Below are positions 7,801 to 17,288 of a stretch of DNA of 46,031 bases, piece by piece. The DNA is taken from positions 1-46,031 of IMG/VR virus record IMGVR_UViG_3300033149_003541; one strand, written 5' to 3'. How positions within the stretch are numbered: position 1 is the stretch's first letter; every line of letters begins with the position of its first letter. The position numbers and the translations under genes were made by a program. The stretch comes from a virus. The notes under the pieces were generated by a model. That model did not search any database and was not told the origin of the DNA. It saw nothing but the letters and a program-made list of their open reading frames with translations.

Positions 7801-10035
7801 CCAGAATTATATTCTGTTGTTGATTATTCATCTAGTTTTAGTGATTATCCCTATAAAATGTATATAAGTAATGATTTTTATAGCGATAAATCATTGTTTT
7901 TAGATCAAATGGGTATGTTATTGGCAGATAGAGACATTGAGGCTATTTCGATTGGAGAAAGTGTTTTATACGATAGGTTTGATTTTAATGAAGTGTTTAG
8001 AGTACACGATACTACTGGAATTTATTACCCAGAACCTAAAAAGCAATATTTGAAAGGCGTTAATTTATTACCTGTTATAGCCTGGTATACATATAAAGAC
8101 AATCCAAAAGGAGATACATCTAAGTCTATCCAATGGGCTTGGCAAGAGCAATGGAGAGCCTCACATCCAATTTATTATAATACAAACATTATTAATAATT
8201 TACCATCTAGTTTGTATTCTAATGGTGTTGGTATACATAGGTTTTTAGACATTGAGTATCCTCCGTATAAGTATGGTGCTAGGCTGGATGAGCACAGACT
8301 CGTGTGTGATGAAGGTAATCATAATGTGCGCATTATACCTCCTTCAGTGTCTGGGTCATCTCCTACACCTGTATGGAAAGTACAGTTAAATAGTGGGCCT
8401 GAGAGGTGTTTTGATTTAGATGGGAATTGGTCTACCGCTAGCGGATGTAATGATGATTTATATTCAACTTGTACTCAGGCTCCATGGGTTACAGAAGTAA
8501 CAGTTTTTGATACTGGTTATACTAGTAAAACCCCAGATGTAAATCGTACTATAATTACATATGACGATGTCGGAAATGAAGTTAAAACATATTATCATAG
8601 AGGACTTAATATTGCGATAAATAAAGATAGGCTTAATGATTATTTACCATTTAAATATACTTTGTTAAAAGCTGAAGATTATGAATTAAAATTTAGTCAA
8701 AGGCCTATAAGAGATTTAGATGGATTTTGGAGCAGCTTGCCTGATTTAAACCAGTATTATCCGGCATATGTGGATATGGAGGCTATATTTAATGCAGAAC
8801 AGAATAGTGTCGATATTAGTATAAAACCAAACGGCACATCTGTGTTTGCTATAGGCGTTGAATATTTGTATGGGGCTATATCCACAAAAGAAAATGATGT
8901 TGAGAGGGTATTTTTATATAGTGTGCCTGGGATAAAGGTTACAAAAACATCAGTTGATTTGGAAGAATCTGAATTATTGTCTATAGATAACCTTATATTG
9001 GCAAACAAATCAGATAATTTTAATTCGTTAAAAACGTTTTATAAATTACCACATTCAATTAAAGATTTGTTTACTGGTGTAGATAATTTTAAAATATCTT
9101 TTCGTTTAAAAGCTACTGATGAAGAACTCTTAGATTTTGGATATAATACAGATTATTATGAATTAGAAAATGTGTTTAATTTAGTAGGTATAAAGAGGTT
9201 GTATGTATATACTGCTGAATTAATAGAGGCTGTAGAACCAATATTGACATATGAACGTAAGTATAATGTCTCATTAGGGACTCATGGGGATTTTCCTCCC
9301 CATGGTTATAATTCTACTGGTTCGTTGTTATATCATTTACCGGGAGATAGTTCTACAGTATATCAGATGGATTCGATTTATGGTGTTGTAGGTATGCCAG
9401 GAACAGCCGGTTCTTGTAAGACTATGAATAAAGTAAGAGGCCGGATAATATATGAATGCCACCATGATAAAGAGCCTATAGTTGGTTCTGCCGATCCATA
9501 TTATTATGAGGATGAACAGAAAAAAATACATGATAAAATAGCATTTGATGGAAATGTTTCGTTTACTATGTCTTCAGTGGCTCCGGCTAGTTTATCTGCT
9601 TTATTAGTAAGGTTAGGCTTGTCATTTCCGAAATGGAACTGTGAGTTTACAAACACTATTGTCAGACCATTAGCACCAATTCATAAGTTTACGAAATTTA
9701 GTCCGTGTGGGCATCATTTTAGGTATGATTTTGAGCATTTAGAACAAGCTCCTTGTGTGTTGTGTGGACATGCGTTGCCAGTACCGTGTGAATGGGAAGA
9801 TATTTATGATCGTATATATGAGCGTGCATGTCAATTTAGCGGATCTGGTTATAGCATTGTTCCTAATAATGCGGTTGTTGCATATTTTAGAGGCATAGCT
9901 AATGTTCTTATTAGACCATTTGAATATTTTTTACGTCCTCAAATTGAGAGATCTGAGTTTGTGGCAGAAGGCCTTAATAGTTGGTATGGTACTATAGAGT
10001 TTGATTTTCCTGATGGTCCTATAAGTTTATATTAA
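4882..10035 (+). CDS. Giant Cys-rich virion protein (1717 aa), unknown function
   Basis: One uninterrupted ORF with GGAGGT 11 nt upstream, starting inside the end of the previous gene. The first 250 or so residues hold about 14 Cys, many as isolated C in short Trp/Tyr/Pro-rich stretches (CQYWVQEPSVCTNW, PPCNGAKPECPFYTNICWNY). More Cys clusters occur in the middle (ICGIHATIWNCSEDWSYCNW). Near the C-terminus a zinc-ribbon-like set C1609/H1611/H1612 and C1625-x2-C1628 with C1636 is followed by a short tail. The protein is rich in Tyr, Trp and Asp, has no signal peptide or membrane helix, and shows no hydrolase motif I can name. Size and neighbours point to a baseplate, tail-tip or fibre protein. 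Its Cys may bind metal or form disulfides in the mature virion. Family not recognised. Confidence 0.7.
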   Translation: MPLASGVTNNTCQYWVQEPSVCTNWSIDNIVCSDKSAQFYPFCNLLGTEVKCDKYNSTTDNLTWMCVRPDPNRTVYSRRDIKWVNLPVLDNSGNISKPGNYDPITSYNKGKCDGSGTSIKCSGYMPFHMGFSELQPDDELSSLGYDLGDEITTTSGLVYRLPLSFEIYNMRAKLGRCYWWRGDSSEFSVSISGTVDSPTFRCTNEDEITNVFSKFMYNADLNMYVPPCNGAKPECPFYTNICWNYCLDEFMKHGDFVLAEQILELRYYIRKDKWSKDEYEELFYEPVLYAWSGFLKNIDSGNFIETLVPAIKTEMSSFDYFSLNREDVLLGVGTKADDYLPSYPTLVRELKELTLKPIICNKFEVVENTNIFETYDITHENILIFGDIFNYSSDVYVFNLNDPNLFIPSDIKAALLNNNSIRDLKILLGEDFNEFYTKFYSFLDYIIYNYPDSVIKSEIGVHNNMFIVETPTFFGDNTVVVVELKDGEIEFDKVSFNKQFVGGVIGQLSFNVEGKGVINYLPSYEDSFMTDVNNNGSITFKFFPFTPYTNPVYTYMDGVKQRLSSNYLNQSTDIFKMNYKLYKRKLFSNLVLSIQTNVRFFGNAGYALISIPDENNELIDVFKDWEIEGIRLYYSTNDFIDMEVVYKDSSKLELNQLIIKPKDIKKFSAPCPEEAFITIDSIYIYERHTASEAMPINYIEVKEDFISNDALVEYSAVKIMESNGTYTVTKFSDTTLAPSIVFSGRTGKIRGQAKTKLLTWVRQPFCRDVEIYYSWEAKYKRYKLLPEYKKYGPTGVETFSQLGTRDYTPPCGDHDLSFFSLTGPMWYPYDGCDEEAYYNIRSAILGTDTGVMEVFLPNYGAEVPHGKHDMRMLGPADNLGEICGIHATIWNCSEDWSYCNWEKVGDQYYVGYARYRGGLSYLDKLRATQLGGRLPKFGNTYRDFLRSFRSTDNVDYYYWEGQSYIRRNKWMPLPELYSVVDYSSSFSDYPYKMYISNDFYSDKSLFLDQMGMLLADRDIEAISIGESVLYDRFDFNEVFRVHDTTGIYYPEPKKQYLKGVNLLPVIAWYTYKDNPKGDTSKSIQWAWQEQWRASHPIYYNTNIINNLPSSLYSNGVGIHRFLDIEYPPYKYGARLDEHRLVCDEGNHNVRIIPPSVSGSSPTPVWKVQLNSGPERCFDLDGNWSTASGCNDDLYSTCTQAPWVTEVTVFDTGYTSKTPDVNRTIITYDDVGNEVKTYYHRGLNIAINKDRLNDYLPFKYTLLKAEDYELKFSQRPIRDLDGFWSSLPDLNQYYPAYVDMEAIFNAEQNSVDISIKPNGTSVFAIGVEYLYGAISTKENDVERVFLYSVPGIKVTKTSVDLEESELLSIDNLILANKSDNFNSLKTFYKLPHSIKDLFTGVDNFKISFRLKATDEELLDFGYNTDYYELENVFNLVGIKRLYVYTAELIEAVEPILTYERKYNVSLGTHGDFPPHGYNSTGSLLYHLPGDSSTVYQMDSIYGVVGMPGTAGSCKTMNKVRGRIIYECHHDKEPIVGSADPYYYEDEQKKIHDKIAFDGNVSFTMSSVAPASLSALLVRLGLSFPKWNCEFTNTIVRPLAPIHKFTKFSPCGHHFRYDFEHLEQAPCVLCGHALPVPCEWEDIYDRIYERACQFSGSGYSIVPNNAVVAYFRGIANVLIRPFEYFLRPQIERSEFVAEGLNSWYGTIEFDFPDGPISLY

Positions 10036-10046
10036 GAGGTGCATAT

Positions 10047-10448
10047 ATGTTTACAATTGAGTGTGATAATTGTGGGGGAGATTTATATATAGATGATGTA
10101 GCAACATTTGATAGTTACATGTCTGATGTAAATTATTTAGTTGATGAAACTGGAAGTATTGTTGAAAAGTCTCTCCAACAATTTTTAGTGTATAAATGTC
10201 AAATTTGTGGCAGTAATTATAAATTTACATACCGTGAGTGGGAGAAACGTTATAGAGAAAAGATTGCTAGAGAGGTTATGGAAGTTAGAAAACAACACAT
10301 GTTTTCTACTGTAATCAATCCTCAAACGATAGATCCTGATAATGGGATTGAGTTTTGTGGCAAATGTAGTGGATACTTTGGAGATGGTACTTGTTTAGTT
10401 GATGTAATAAAGCAGTGTACAATACTAAGAGATCATAAATATGTATAA
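10047..10448 (+). CDS. Small zinc-ribbon protein (133 aa)
   Basis: A GAGGTG ribosome binding site precedes the ATG. The N-terminus carries C-x2-C (CDNC, residues 6-9) and a second C-x2-C (CQIC) about 45 residues on, the usual layout of a treble-clef or zinc-ribbon. It is followed by a basic amphipathic helix (REWEKRYREKIAREVMEV). A second cluster CGKC plus two later Cys lies near the C-terminus. The gene is wedged between two giant structural genes and overlaps the next by 8 nt, so it is made together with them. It may be a small structural or assembly factor with a metal-stabilised fold. It could instead bind nucleic acid, but nothing besides the zinc ligands and a basic helix supports that. 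Confidence 0.65.
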   Translation: MFTIECDNCGGDLYIDDVATFDSYMSDVNYLVDETGSIVEKSLQQFLVYKCQICGSNYKFTYREWEKRYREKIAREVMEVRKQHMFSTVINPQTIDPDNGIEFCGKCSGYFGDGTCLVDVIKQCTILRDHKYV

Positions 10449-13400
10449 TTTACTTAAAGATGCTAGATTAATACAAAATTCGGATCTTTGTGTTTATGAT
10501 TCTTTAGATGCATACAGCTCAAATTTTACTACTAATGCTGATGTAGATGGGTGGGATGTATATTCTAATGTATATTTATACGGTTGCTGGAACGGGTTTG
10601 TGTTTGGAACAGCAGTTGGTAGGACTTGTTATATAAGTAGATCTAATCCATTTGTACCAATTGATGGGTCTGATTTTTATTATGTAAAAATTTTAATGAA
10701 GCTAGAAATTTATGATGAGGATAAAAAACCAACTAAAGGTAAAATTGCATGGATTCGTATCGATGATTCTGCATGGACTTCTGATAAAGAATTAGAGTTT
10801 GATATAGTAGCAGACAATAAATGGCATTTATATACTATAAATATGGGTCCTGAACAATATTGGCAAGGATTAATAAATAATTTACGTGTATACCCATTTA
10901 TAGACGGGCAATACAGAGATAAATTTTGTATTAGTTATATAAAAATTAGCTCATTAAATAAATATACATGTAACAACACTCAATGCTCTTATTACACTAA
11001 TTATGAACATCCTTGTCAAGGGGCTGGAAATAGAGGTTATTGTGAGGCTGATGAAAGCTATGATATTTATACAACGGTATCTGGAATAAATGATGAGTTA
11101 ATAGTTGACATTAATAATTATGGCCCTATGACTTTTAATTTAGGCACGAATGAAAATTTAAGAGGAGTTGAAATAGCAAAAGTTATTTCTAATAAAATAA
11201 GCAGTTTTAATCTTGGTGCTTTTATGTATGCGTATTGTGAGTACACAGAAGATCGAAAATTACGCATAAATTCAGGAACTAAAGGTAGCCATTCATATGT
11301 AACCGTGTCTGGTACTGCAGCTGAGCCACTTGGGTTTATTACGCAGACAAATGTTTATGGCAATGATCCTGCCGATGGATTTGATTTTAGTGGTTCTAGG
11401 TTATTATCTTCAATAGAAATTAACCGTATGGTAGATGGAATATATGATGATTTTGCTTATGTACACTCTTCAGGCCAGCCTTCTGTTGAAGGTGGTAGAA
11501 GAGATTTTAACAAAATTACACCATCTATTTTATTGGGTGAAACTTCAAACGAATATTATTCTACATTCGTTAATGATAATAAAACTCTAATTGATTTGTC
11601 TCACCCTATAAATTCAAATGGCCGTATAAATAAAATTTATATTGCGGGTATTATTAGTAGTAGATCTAAAATAAAGATTATACGTCCATTAAACAATGGT
11701 ACATTTAAAGTTATCCATACATTTGATTTTCCTTCTACTAATTCTAATTATTTATATACTATGAAACCTAATGTATATAGGGTGGATTGTGATGTTTTTG
11801 TAGAAAAAGGCGATTTATTGGCTGTTTACGATGTTAATTTGTATGTTGGAGTCACAACTACTAATTTACCAGACGCAACTTTTTTTCAAGTTAGTGGTGA
11901 TTTGTATGGTATATTTAGTATAGAAAATATAGACAAGAAATTTTATTCATTTGGAGTTGCTGGGTTTGCCGTATATTGTTGTAGTGATAGAAAACAAACT
12001 AATGTTGTTTTAGATATTGATCTTGGGGAACAAGTCAATGTAGAGACTCTAGATGTATTTGGGGTTGAAAAGTCACAATGGTTTGAATACAATATAGCTA
12101 GTTGTTTAGATGTTTCTTGGGAGGTAGACTTATTTGGTGCTAGCCATTCGCACAGTGGGTTTAATTGGCTTCTCGGTGAGCAGTGGTCTGAAACACATTT
12201 AAATAAAGCTTATGGAATAGAATGTCTAGATGATGCTATAGTTACAGCTGATAATGGACAGTTGGGGACTGTTTATACAGATAATGGTTTAGCAACTAAT
12301 GGCCCTCATTCTTATTTTTATGTGAATGGTGATGCAGAGTGGATTTATTCGTATGATTGTGACGGTAAACATGAGTTTTGTGGTTATATTACTGTAGATG
12401 GGCCACCATATGCTAGGTATTATAAACAAGATCCAATCCAATTTACTTTAAAGGTGCCGTATGAGAATGAGGTTGATATACATAAAAGTATAATTTATTT
12501 TAAAGAGCGGAATAATTTTAGGCATTTGGAATTATCTTATTATTTAGGTAATTATGATTATAGCGGGGATTTGACAGATCCTAGGTTTAAAAAAATTCCA
12601 GAATATACCTCGGTGGCTTTAGATGGTATAGTACATTATAATACTGAAGATGATCCGATAGCTGCATATGTGTTTTCTAACCCAATGGATGATAGAGTAA
12701 TTTATGCTCATGGTGACAGCGACCCTATTAATTGGGAAGTCGTTGAGGCTGCGGCTGGCGCTGATTGGTTGATCTTAGAGCATAATTTTGAACCTATATC
12801 TTGTAAAGGGTTTAGGATATACACAGCTAATCATAATAGTACAAAACTTACTGAAATTGAAGTTTATAGTAAAATGTATTCTACATCGTCATTATTAGAT
12901 AATATACAAGCATCTTTTTCTAGCTATGGAGATGTATGGAAAGCTGCTGAATTTGAAGTTATAAATTCTAATCAAGTATCAGCCTTTTTGGGAGGAGCTC
13001 CTAGATATATTAGACTTGAGTTTAATTCAGCTACACCTTTTTATGTCAATGAAGTAGCCGCGTTTTTATCTGAAACTCCTGGTAATAATTGTGAAGACGT
13101 TGTATTATTAAATGAAGCTGGTAGAACTAGTGTAAATGCATCTGAAGAATTGTCGTTTACTAATATTTATGGGAAAGTGTTAGATTTGAAAGTTGATATT
13201 CCAGTAGATACTGTAAGTACTAAAAATGTGTCATACTGGTCTAACTTAAGTTCATATACTGATATTGTTGTACCAAATTATGGGCCTAAGGCTAATTTAT
13301 TTAAAAATGAAGATTTTACTGTTGGTAATGATAACTATCAAACGGCTATTAACGTTGAAGCATACGGACTTAAAAATTTAATTGATAATAAAGAGGCTTA

Positions 13401-16400
13401 TTATACTTATGACAATGGAGAAACATGGCATAGTTATGGTGTTTTATCTAGCGGTGTTTCGATAGATTTTTGTAATGAGTTTACTGTTGAAAATAGGTTG
13501 TCTGAGATTACATTTACACCTTCATATAGTGCTAAATACTGGAAGATAGAATGTTCCGGAGGGGATGCGTTAGGTATAGTTAAATTTTTTGTATATTATG
13601 ATGACAATTTGTTGGAAGTTGAACAAGTATATTATGACGGAATTGTAGGTTCGTCTTCTTTTACTAACGCTGTTGATTATTCTAGCGAAAATTTGAGTGT
13701 GTCTCTGTGGGATGACTTTACTGGTTCTAATGGAGATCCTCCTAACCCTTTAAAATGGACTGAGTTATTTACAGGTACAGGAACTGCCCAAATAATGAAT
13801 AATTATTTAGAAATTACTACAAAAGACTCTTCTCAGTCTGCCTGGATTAAATCTAAGTGGTTGTTAAGTGGTGATTTTGATGTAGTTATAGATTTTAATT
13901 ATTTAACGGAGGGGAAGTCAAGTACTTCTAATGCGGGATTAGAACTTAAGATAACTAGTGGATCTGAATATATTTATTCTAAGATGGTTAGAACTACTGA
14001 TAATAGACGTTTGTGGACTAAGGGTGGTAAGACAGCTGGAGGCACTAAATCTTGGAGTTCTAATAGTTATTATGCATATTATACTAATGGAAAAATTAGA
14101 ATTATTAGGCAGGATAATAATGTTGTTTTATATTTTATGAATGGTGATGGTGCATGGAATGTTTTTAACTGTAAATCATCATGGAGTGGTTTTGCATTTA
14201 CAAGAAATCCTGTGGATATACGGATAGGCATTTATCAACCAGACAATAATTTGAGAAAAGCTGCAGTGGATAACTTTATGGTTATAAACGGGTTAATTGT
14301 AGCAAATGTCTTTGGGTTTAAGCTTAGTACTGATAGCCCTGTAAATAAAATTAGGCTAGTTCATGGAAATGGAAATTTAAATAATATTGTGGTAAGATCT
14401 AGCCATATAAATGGTTCGTATGTGTGGTCAGATGATAATATAACTGGAGAGTTGACTATATCTATTAATAATCAGCAATACAATACTTTATTTGCTATAG
14501 ATTTGACCAAACGCCACTCATTGGGTATTATTAGAAATTATGGATCGGAAGGATCCAAATTATGGATAAGTACTGAGAATAATACTTATTATTCTAATTC
14601 CGATGTTGAAGATGTTAGTGCGGTTGGTATTGACAATAGTACTTATAGCGATGCTAGATGGGTTTTTATCAAACTACAGAACTCGCAAGGTAATATTAAA
14701 TATATAAGAAAATTAGGCATTTACCCCAACATAAGAGATGTATTTTGTATTGGAGGTGGTTATAATTGTGAATGGCAGCAACTTGGTAAAATACTTAGCG
14801 ATTATACTTATGCTCAAAATGTTGCTTTAGGAGCGACTACTACAGGAACTAATACATATTTTAACGGATTTTATCCAAGTAATGCAGTAGACGGTATTTC
14901 TACTGAATATAGTATGAATGCATGTTGGGGATTTCAAAAAGATACAGAAGACCCCTATTTAGAACTTGATTTTGGCGATCTTTATTTAATAAATAAAGTA
15001 GTTTTGCACCACGGGTATGATACTATCGATTCTACATACATGAATAAATCTTATAAATTTGAAATATCTCCTACTGTTACGGGAAGTTTTACTACAGTAT
15101 TTACTATTACTGGCAACTCTAAATTTTTACGTGAGCACGAATTTGATCCTGTTTATGCTAGAAGGGCTCGACTTGTAATTACTGGCTATGATACACAATA
15201 TTTAAATTTTTACAATGCGGAAACAGGATCTTATGAAGTATTTCAAGGAAGTTTTTTGAGAGAAATAGAGGTTTATTCAGTTATAGATGAGACACATATA
15301 AACAGTGAAGATTGGCCGATAGTGTGTTTAAATCTTGATGATCAATTTGATATCACTGGACATTCATTAGTTAATTATAAATTTAATACTGGTGATTGGG
15401 ACAATGCTGAAGAATTTTTTAAATATTCAGATGATTTGTTTGATGACCCTAAGAAAGTCTCTTTTACAAGTTCGGGCGAATATAAAATACAATATGAAAC
15501 AAATGTGAGTACAGGTAATAGGCGTGGTGAAGTTGAATTTTTATTTGACTCTGATATATATTTTGATTCGGGAAATTACCTATTAGAGTGGGATAGTTAC
15601 GAAGCAAATTTAGAAGATGAAATAAGTATACGTTTGGAAGGATCTGAAACACTAGATTCATTTGCTAGTGTTATAGCAGCTGGATGGGTTCATCAATTTG
15701 GTGAGTTTAATATTACTAATCCTGGGTTTTATGATGTTAAGGCTGTAAGGCATATAAGTGGGGATTGGGATTCGAGTGATGCTAATTGGGGAGCTAGAAA
15801 TGTAGTTATTTATAGACCTGTAGGGTTAAGAAAATGGGTTGCTGTGACACGCGATACGGCTACGGGGTATTCTTATGATGGAGATCCAAGTAAATATGGT
15901 AAAGATTGGCTAAGTTTAATTAAAGTTTATGGAAATGAAAGATATAACATAACTGAGTATAGTTGGTGGTGGTCTTCTGTAATTAGTACATTGTCAAATG
16001 ATTATATCCATACAAAAGTGGGTGAAAGATCTTTACATATAAATTATCCAAGTTCCTCTGGTGTAGATACGTTAGAATTTATAGAGGGGGATACTTTTGG
16101 TAAAGATGTGTATTTTAGTCCCAAGGATTTTTTTACAGTGTGGTTGTATATAGATGATGTTACTAGGTTAGATACAACCTATGGTTATATAATTTTTGGA
16201 AGGTACAATGACTTACGTCCTAGTTATTATGGTTGGAATATTTCTAATATTGAATTAATTACTGGCTGGAACAATATAAAATTAAAGTTTGAAGACGCAG
16301 ATTTTACTTCACCGGCTAGATCTGCGTATGATCCTTTATATAGTTATTTAGACGATGATTTAGATTATAGGACTAATGGTAAAGAATTTACGTCAGTGCG

Positions 16401-17277
16401 TTTGGTTTATAGAGGTAAAGGCCAATCTTTTAATATGTATTTAGATTCTTTTGTTATAGAAAGAAATAAATTTGATGAGCAAGTCAAGTTTGGTACTGGA
16501 CTTTATTTGACAGGTAATGAGTATTTAGAGTTGCCTCTTTCTAATATAACATTAGAACACGGTACGATTGAGTTTTATATTAAATTGTGTACTGATACTA
16601 CAGGTATTGATATTTTTAATAATGTAGCCTCTAGACCTCTATTTACACTTATAAATACTAATAATGAAATTGTAGGGGCTTTGATAAAATCAGCTAATTG
16701 GTTTGAGGTAATTGCTGGAGATATTAGATATAATTTAAATGTGTTAAATATGGATACCAATTTATTACCATCAGAGTATTTGTTAGGAAGAAATGATGTT
16801 GTACACTTTGCACTTGTATGGAGCAATAATGGTGAATTTACTGATAATGGGGATACGTTGCGATTGTATATAAATGGTACGGCTGTGTGTGCATCTAAAG
16901 TAACGTGGGATGTAACTGATACTAAATCAGCAATTTTAAAGTTGGGAGGGGCCGTGCCGCAACTTACTGGAAATTCTGATATTTATGGAAATATGGTTTT
17001 TCATAATGTTAAAGTTTATGATTATTGCAAGACAAGTTTTTCTATAGAGAAGGCTGATATAGACTATGAGGAGTTATATTTACCAAACAACTTCATCGAG
17101 ATTTCTGATGATAACATTAATTTTTATGGAATAGGTGCTCCTGAATTGCCGTTAGTGTTTAATGCAATAGATCCTGGTGATGAAGTTACTATATTTATAC
17201 GGGCAAATAAAGGTGGAGCAAGTAAAATTTTATTATCTACCGCCACATTACTAATCGATTGGAAAATGCCAGTTTAA
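10441..17277 (+). CDS. Giant multidomain tail protein with glycan-binding-type sandwiches (2278 aa)
   Basis: The start overlaps the previous stop region by 8 nt with only a weak ribosome binding site, suggesting coupled translation. Visible domains, in order: an N-terminal beta-sandwich (about 30-170, WHLYTINMGPEQYWQG); a Cys segment (YTCNNTQCSYYTN, about 174-200); a flagellin-IN-like module (about 209-313, ending RINSGTKGSHSYVTVSG then LGF); and a discoidin-like stretch (about 724-810, FRIYTANHNSTKLTEIEVYS). Then follow a concanavalin/DUF1349-like sandwich (about 1085-1283, starting WDDFTGSNG), a clearer F5/8 type C-like domain (about 1459-1612, NAVDG..., YLELDFGD, LREIEVYS), and a LamG-like domain (about 2019-2200, LYLTGNEYLELP, LRLYINGTAV). 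Such folds usually bind sugars. A host-surface adhesion role is inferred. No catalytic motif seen. Confidence 0.75.
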   Translation: MYNLLKDARLIQNSDLCVYDSLDAYSSNFTTNADVDGWDVYSNVYLYGCWNGFVFGTAVGRTCYISRSNPFVPIDGSDFYYVKILMKLEIYDEDKKPTKGKIAWIRIDDSAWTSDKELEFDIVADNKWHLYTINMGPEQYWQGLINNLRVYPFIDGQYRDKFCISYIKISSLNKYTCNNTQCSYYTNYEHPCQGAGNRGYCEADESYDIYTTVSGINDELIVDINNYGPMTFNLGTNENLRGVEIAKVISNKISSFNLGAFMYAYCEYTEDRKLRINSGTKGSHSYVTVSGTAAEPLGFITQTNVYGNDPADGFDFSGSRLLSSIEINRMVDGIYDDFAYVHSSGQPSVEGGRRDFNKITPSILLGETSNEYYSTFVNDNKTLIDLSHPINSNGRINKIYIAGIISSRSKIKIIRPLNNGTFKVIHTFDFPSTNSNYLYTMKPNVYRVDCDVFVEKGDLLAVYDVNLYVGVTTTNLPDATFFQVSGDLYGIFSIENIDKKFYSFGVAGFAVYCCSDRKQTNVVLDIDLGEQVNVETLDVFGVEKSQWFEYNIASCLDVSWEVDLFGASHSHSGFNWLLGEQWSETHLNKAYGIECLDDAIVTADNGQLGTVYTDNGLATNGPHSYFYVNGDAEWIYSYDCDGKHEFCGYITVDGPPYARYYKQDPIQFTLKVPYENEVDIHKSIIYFKERNNFRHLELSYYLGNYDYSGDLTDPRFKKIPEYTSVALDGIVHYNTEDDPIAAYVFSNPMDDRVIYAHGDSDPINWEVVEAAAGADWLILEHNFEPISCKGFRIYTANHNSTKLTEIEVYSKMYSTSSLLDNIQASFSSYGDVWKAAEFEVINSNQVSAFLGGAPRYIRLEFNSATPFYVNEVAAFLSETPGNNCEDVVLLNEAGRTSVNASEELSFTNIYGKVLDLKVDIPVDTVSTKNVSYWSNLSSYTDIVVPNYGPKANLFKNEDFTVGNDNYQTAINVEAYGLKNLIDNKEAYYTYDNGETWHSYGVLSSGVSIDFCNEFTVENRLSEITFTPSYSAKYWKIECSGGDALGIVKFFVYYDDNLLEVEQVYYDGIVGSSSFTNAVDYSSENLSVSLWDDFTGSNGDPPNPLKWTELFTGTGTAQIMNNYLEITTKDSSQSAWIKSKWLLSGDFDVVIDFNYLTEGKSSTSNAGLELKITSGSEYIYSKMVRTTDNRRLWTKGGKTAGGTKSWSSNSYYAYYTNGKIRIIRQDNNVVLYFMNGDGAWNVFNCKSSWSGFAFTRNPVDIRIGIYQPDNNLRKAAVDNFMVINGLIVANVFGFKLSTDSPVNKIRLVHGNGNLNNIVVRSSHINGSYVWSDDNITGELTISINNQQYNTLFAIDLTKRHSLGIIRNYGSEGSKLWISTENNTYYSNSDVEDVSAVGIDNSTYSDARWVFIKLQNSQGNIKYIRKLGIYPNIRDVFCIGGGYNCEWQQLGKILSDYTYAQNVALGATTTGTNTYFNGFYPSNAVDGISTEYSMNACWGFQKDTEDPYLELDFGDLYLINKVVLHHGYDTIDSTYMNKSYKFEISPTVTGSFTTVFTITGNSKFLREHEFDPVYARRARLVITGYDTQYLNFYNAETGSYEVFQGSFLREIEVYSVIDETHINSEDWPIVCLNLDDQFDITGHSLVNYKFNTGDWDNAEEFFKYSDDLFDDPKKVSFTSSGEYKIQYETNVSTGNRRGEVEFLFDSDIYFDSGNYLLEWDSYEANLEDEISIRLEGSETLDSFASVIAAGWVHQFGEFNITNPGFYDVKAVRHISGDWDSSDANWGARNVVIYRPVGLRKWVAVTRDTATGYSYDGDPSKYGKDWLSLIKVYGNERYNITEYSWWWSSVISTLSNDYIHTKVGERSLHINYPSSSGVDTLEFIEGDTFGKDVYFSPKDFFTVWLYIDDVTRLDTTYGYIIFGRYNDLRPSYYGWNISNIELITGWNNIKLKFEDADFTSPARSAYDPLYSYLDDDLDYRTNGKEFTSVRLVYRGKGQSFNMYLDSFVIERNKFDEQVKFGTGLYLTGNEYLELPLSNITLEHGTIEFYIKLCTDTTGIDIFNNVASRPLFTLINTNNEIVGALIKSANWFEVIAGDIRYNLNVLNMDTNLLPSEYLLGRNDVVHFALVWSNNGEFTDNGDTLRLYINGTAVCASKVTWDVTDTKSAILKLGGAVPQLTGNSDIYGNMVFHNVKVYDYCKTSFSIEKADIDYEELYLPNNFIEISDDNINFYGIGAPELPLVFNAIDPGDEVTIFIRANKGGASKILLSTATLLIDWKMPV

Positions 17278-17288
17278 GAGGTATAAAA

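Noticed and set aside
17259-17288. TTG start at 17259 for the 704-residue protein
   Set aside because: It lacks a ribosome binding site, whereas ATG 17289 has AAGAGGT at proper spacing.
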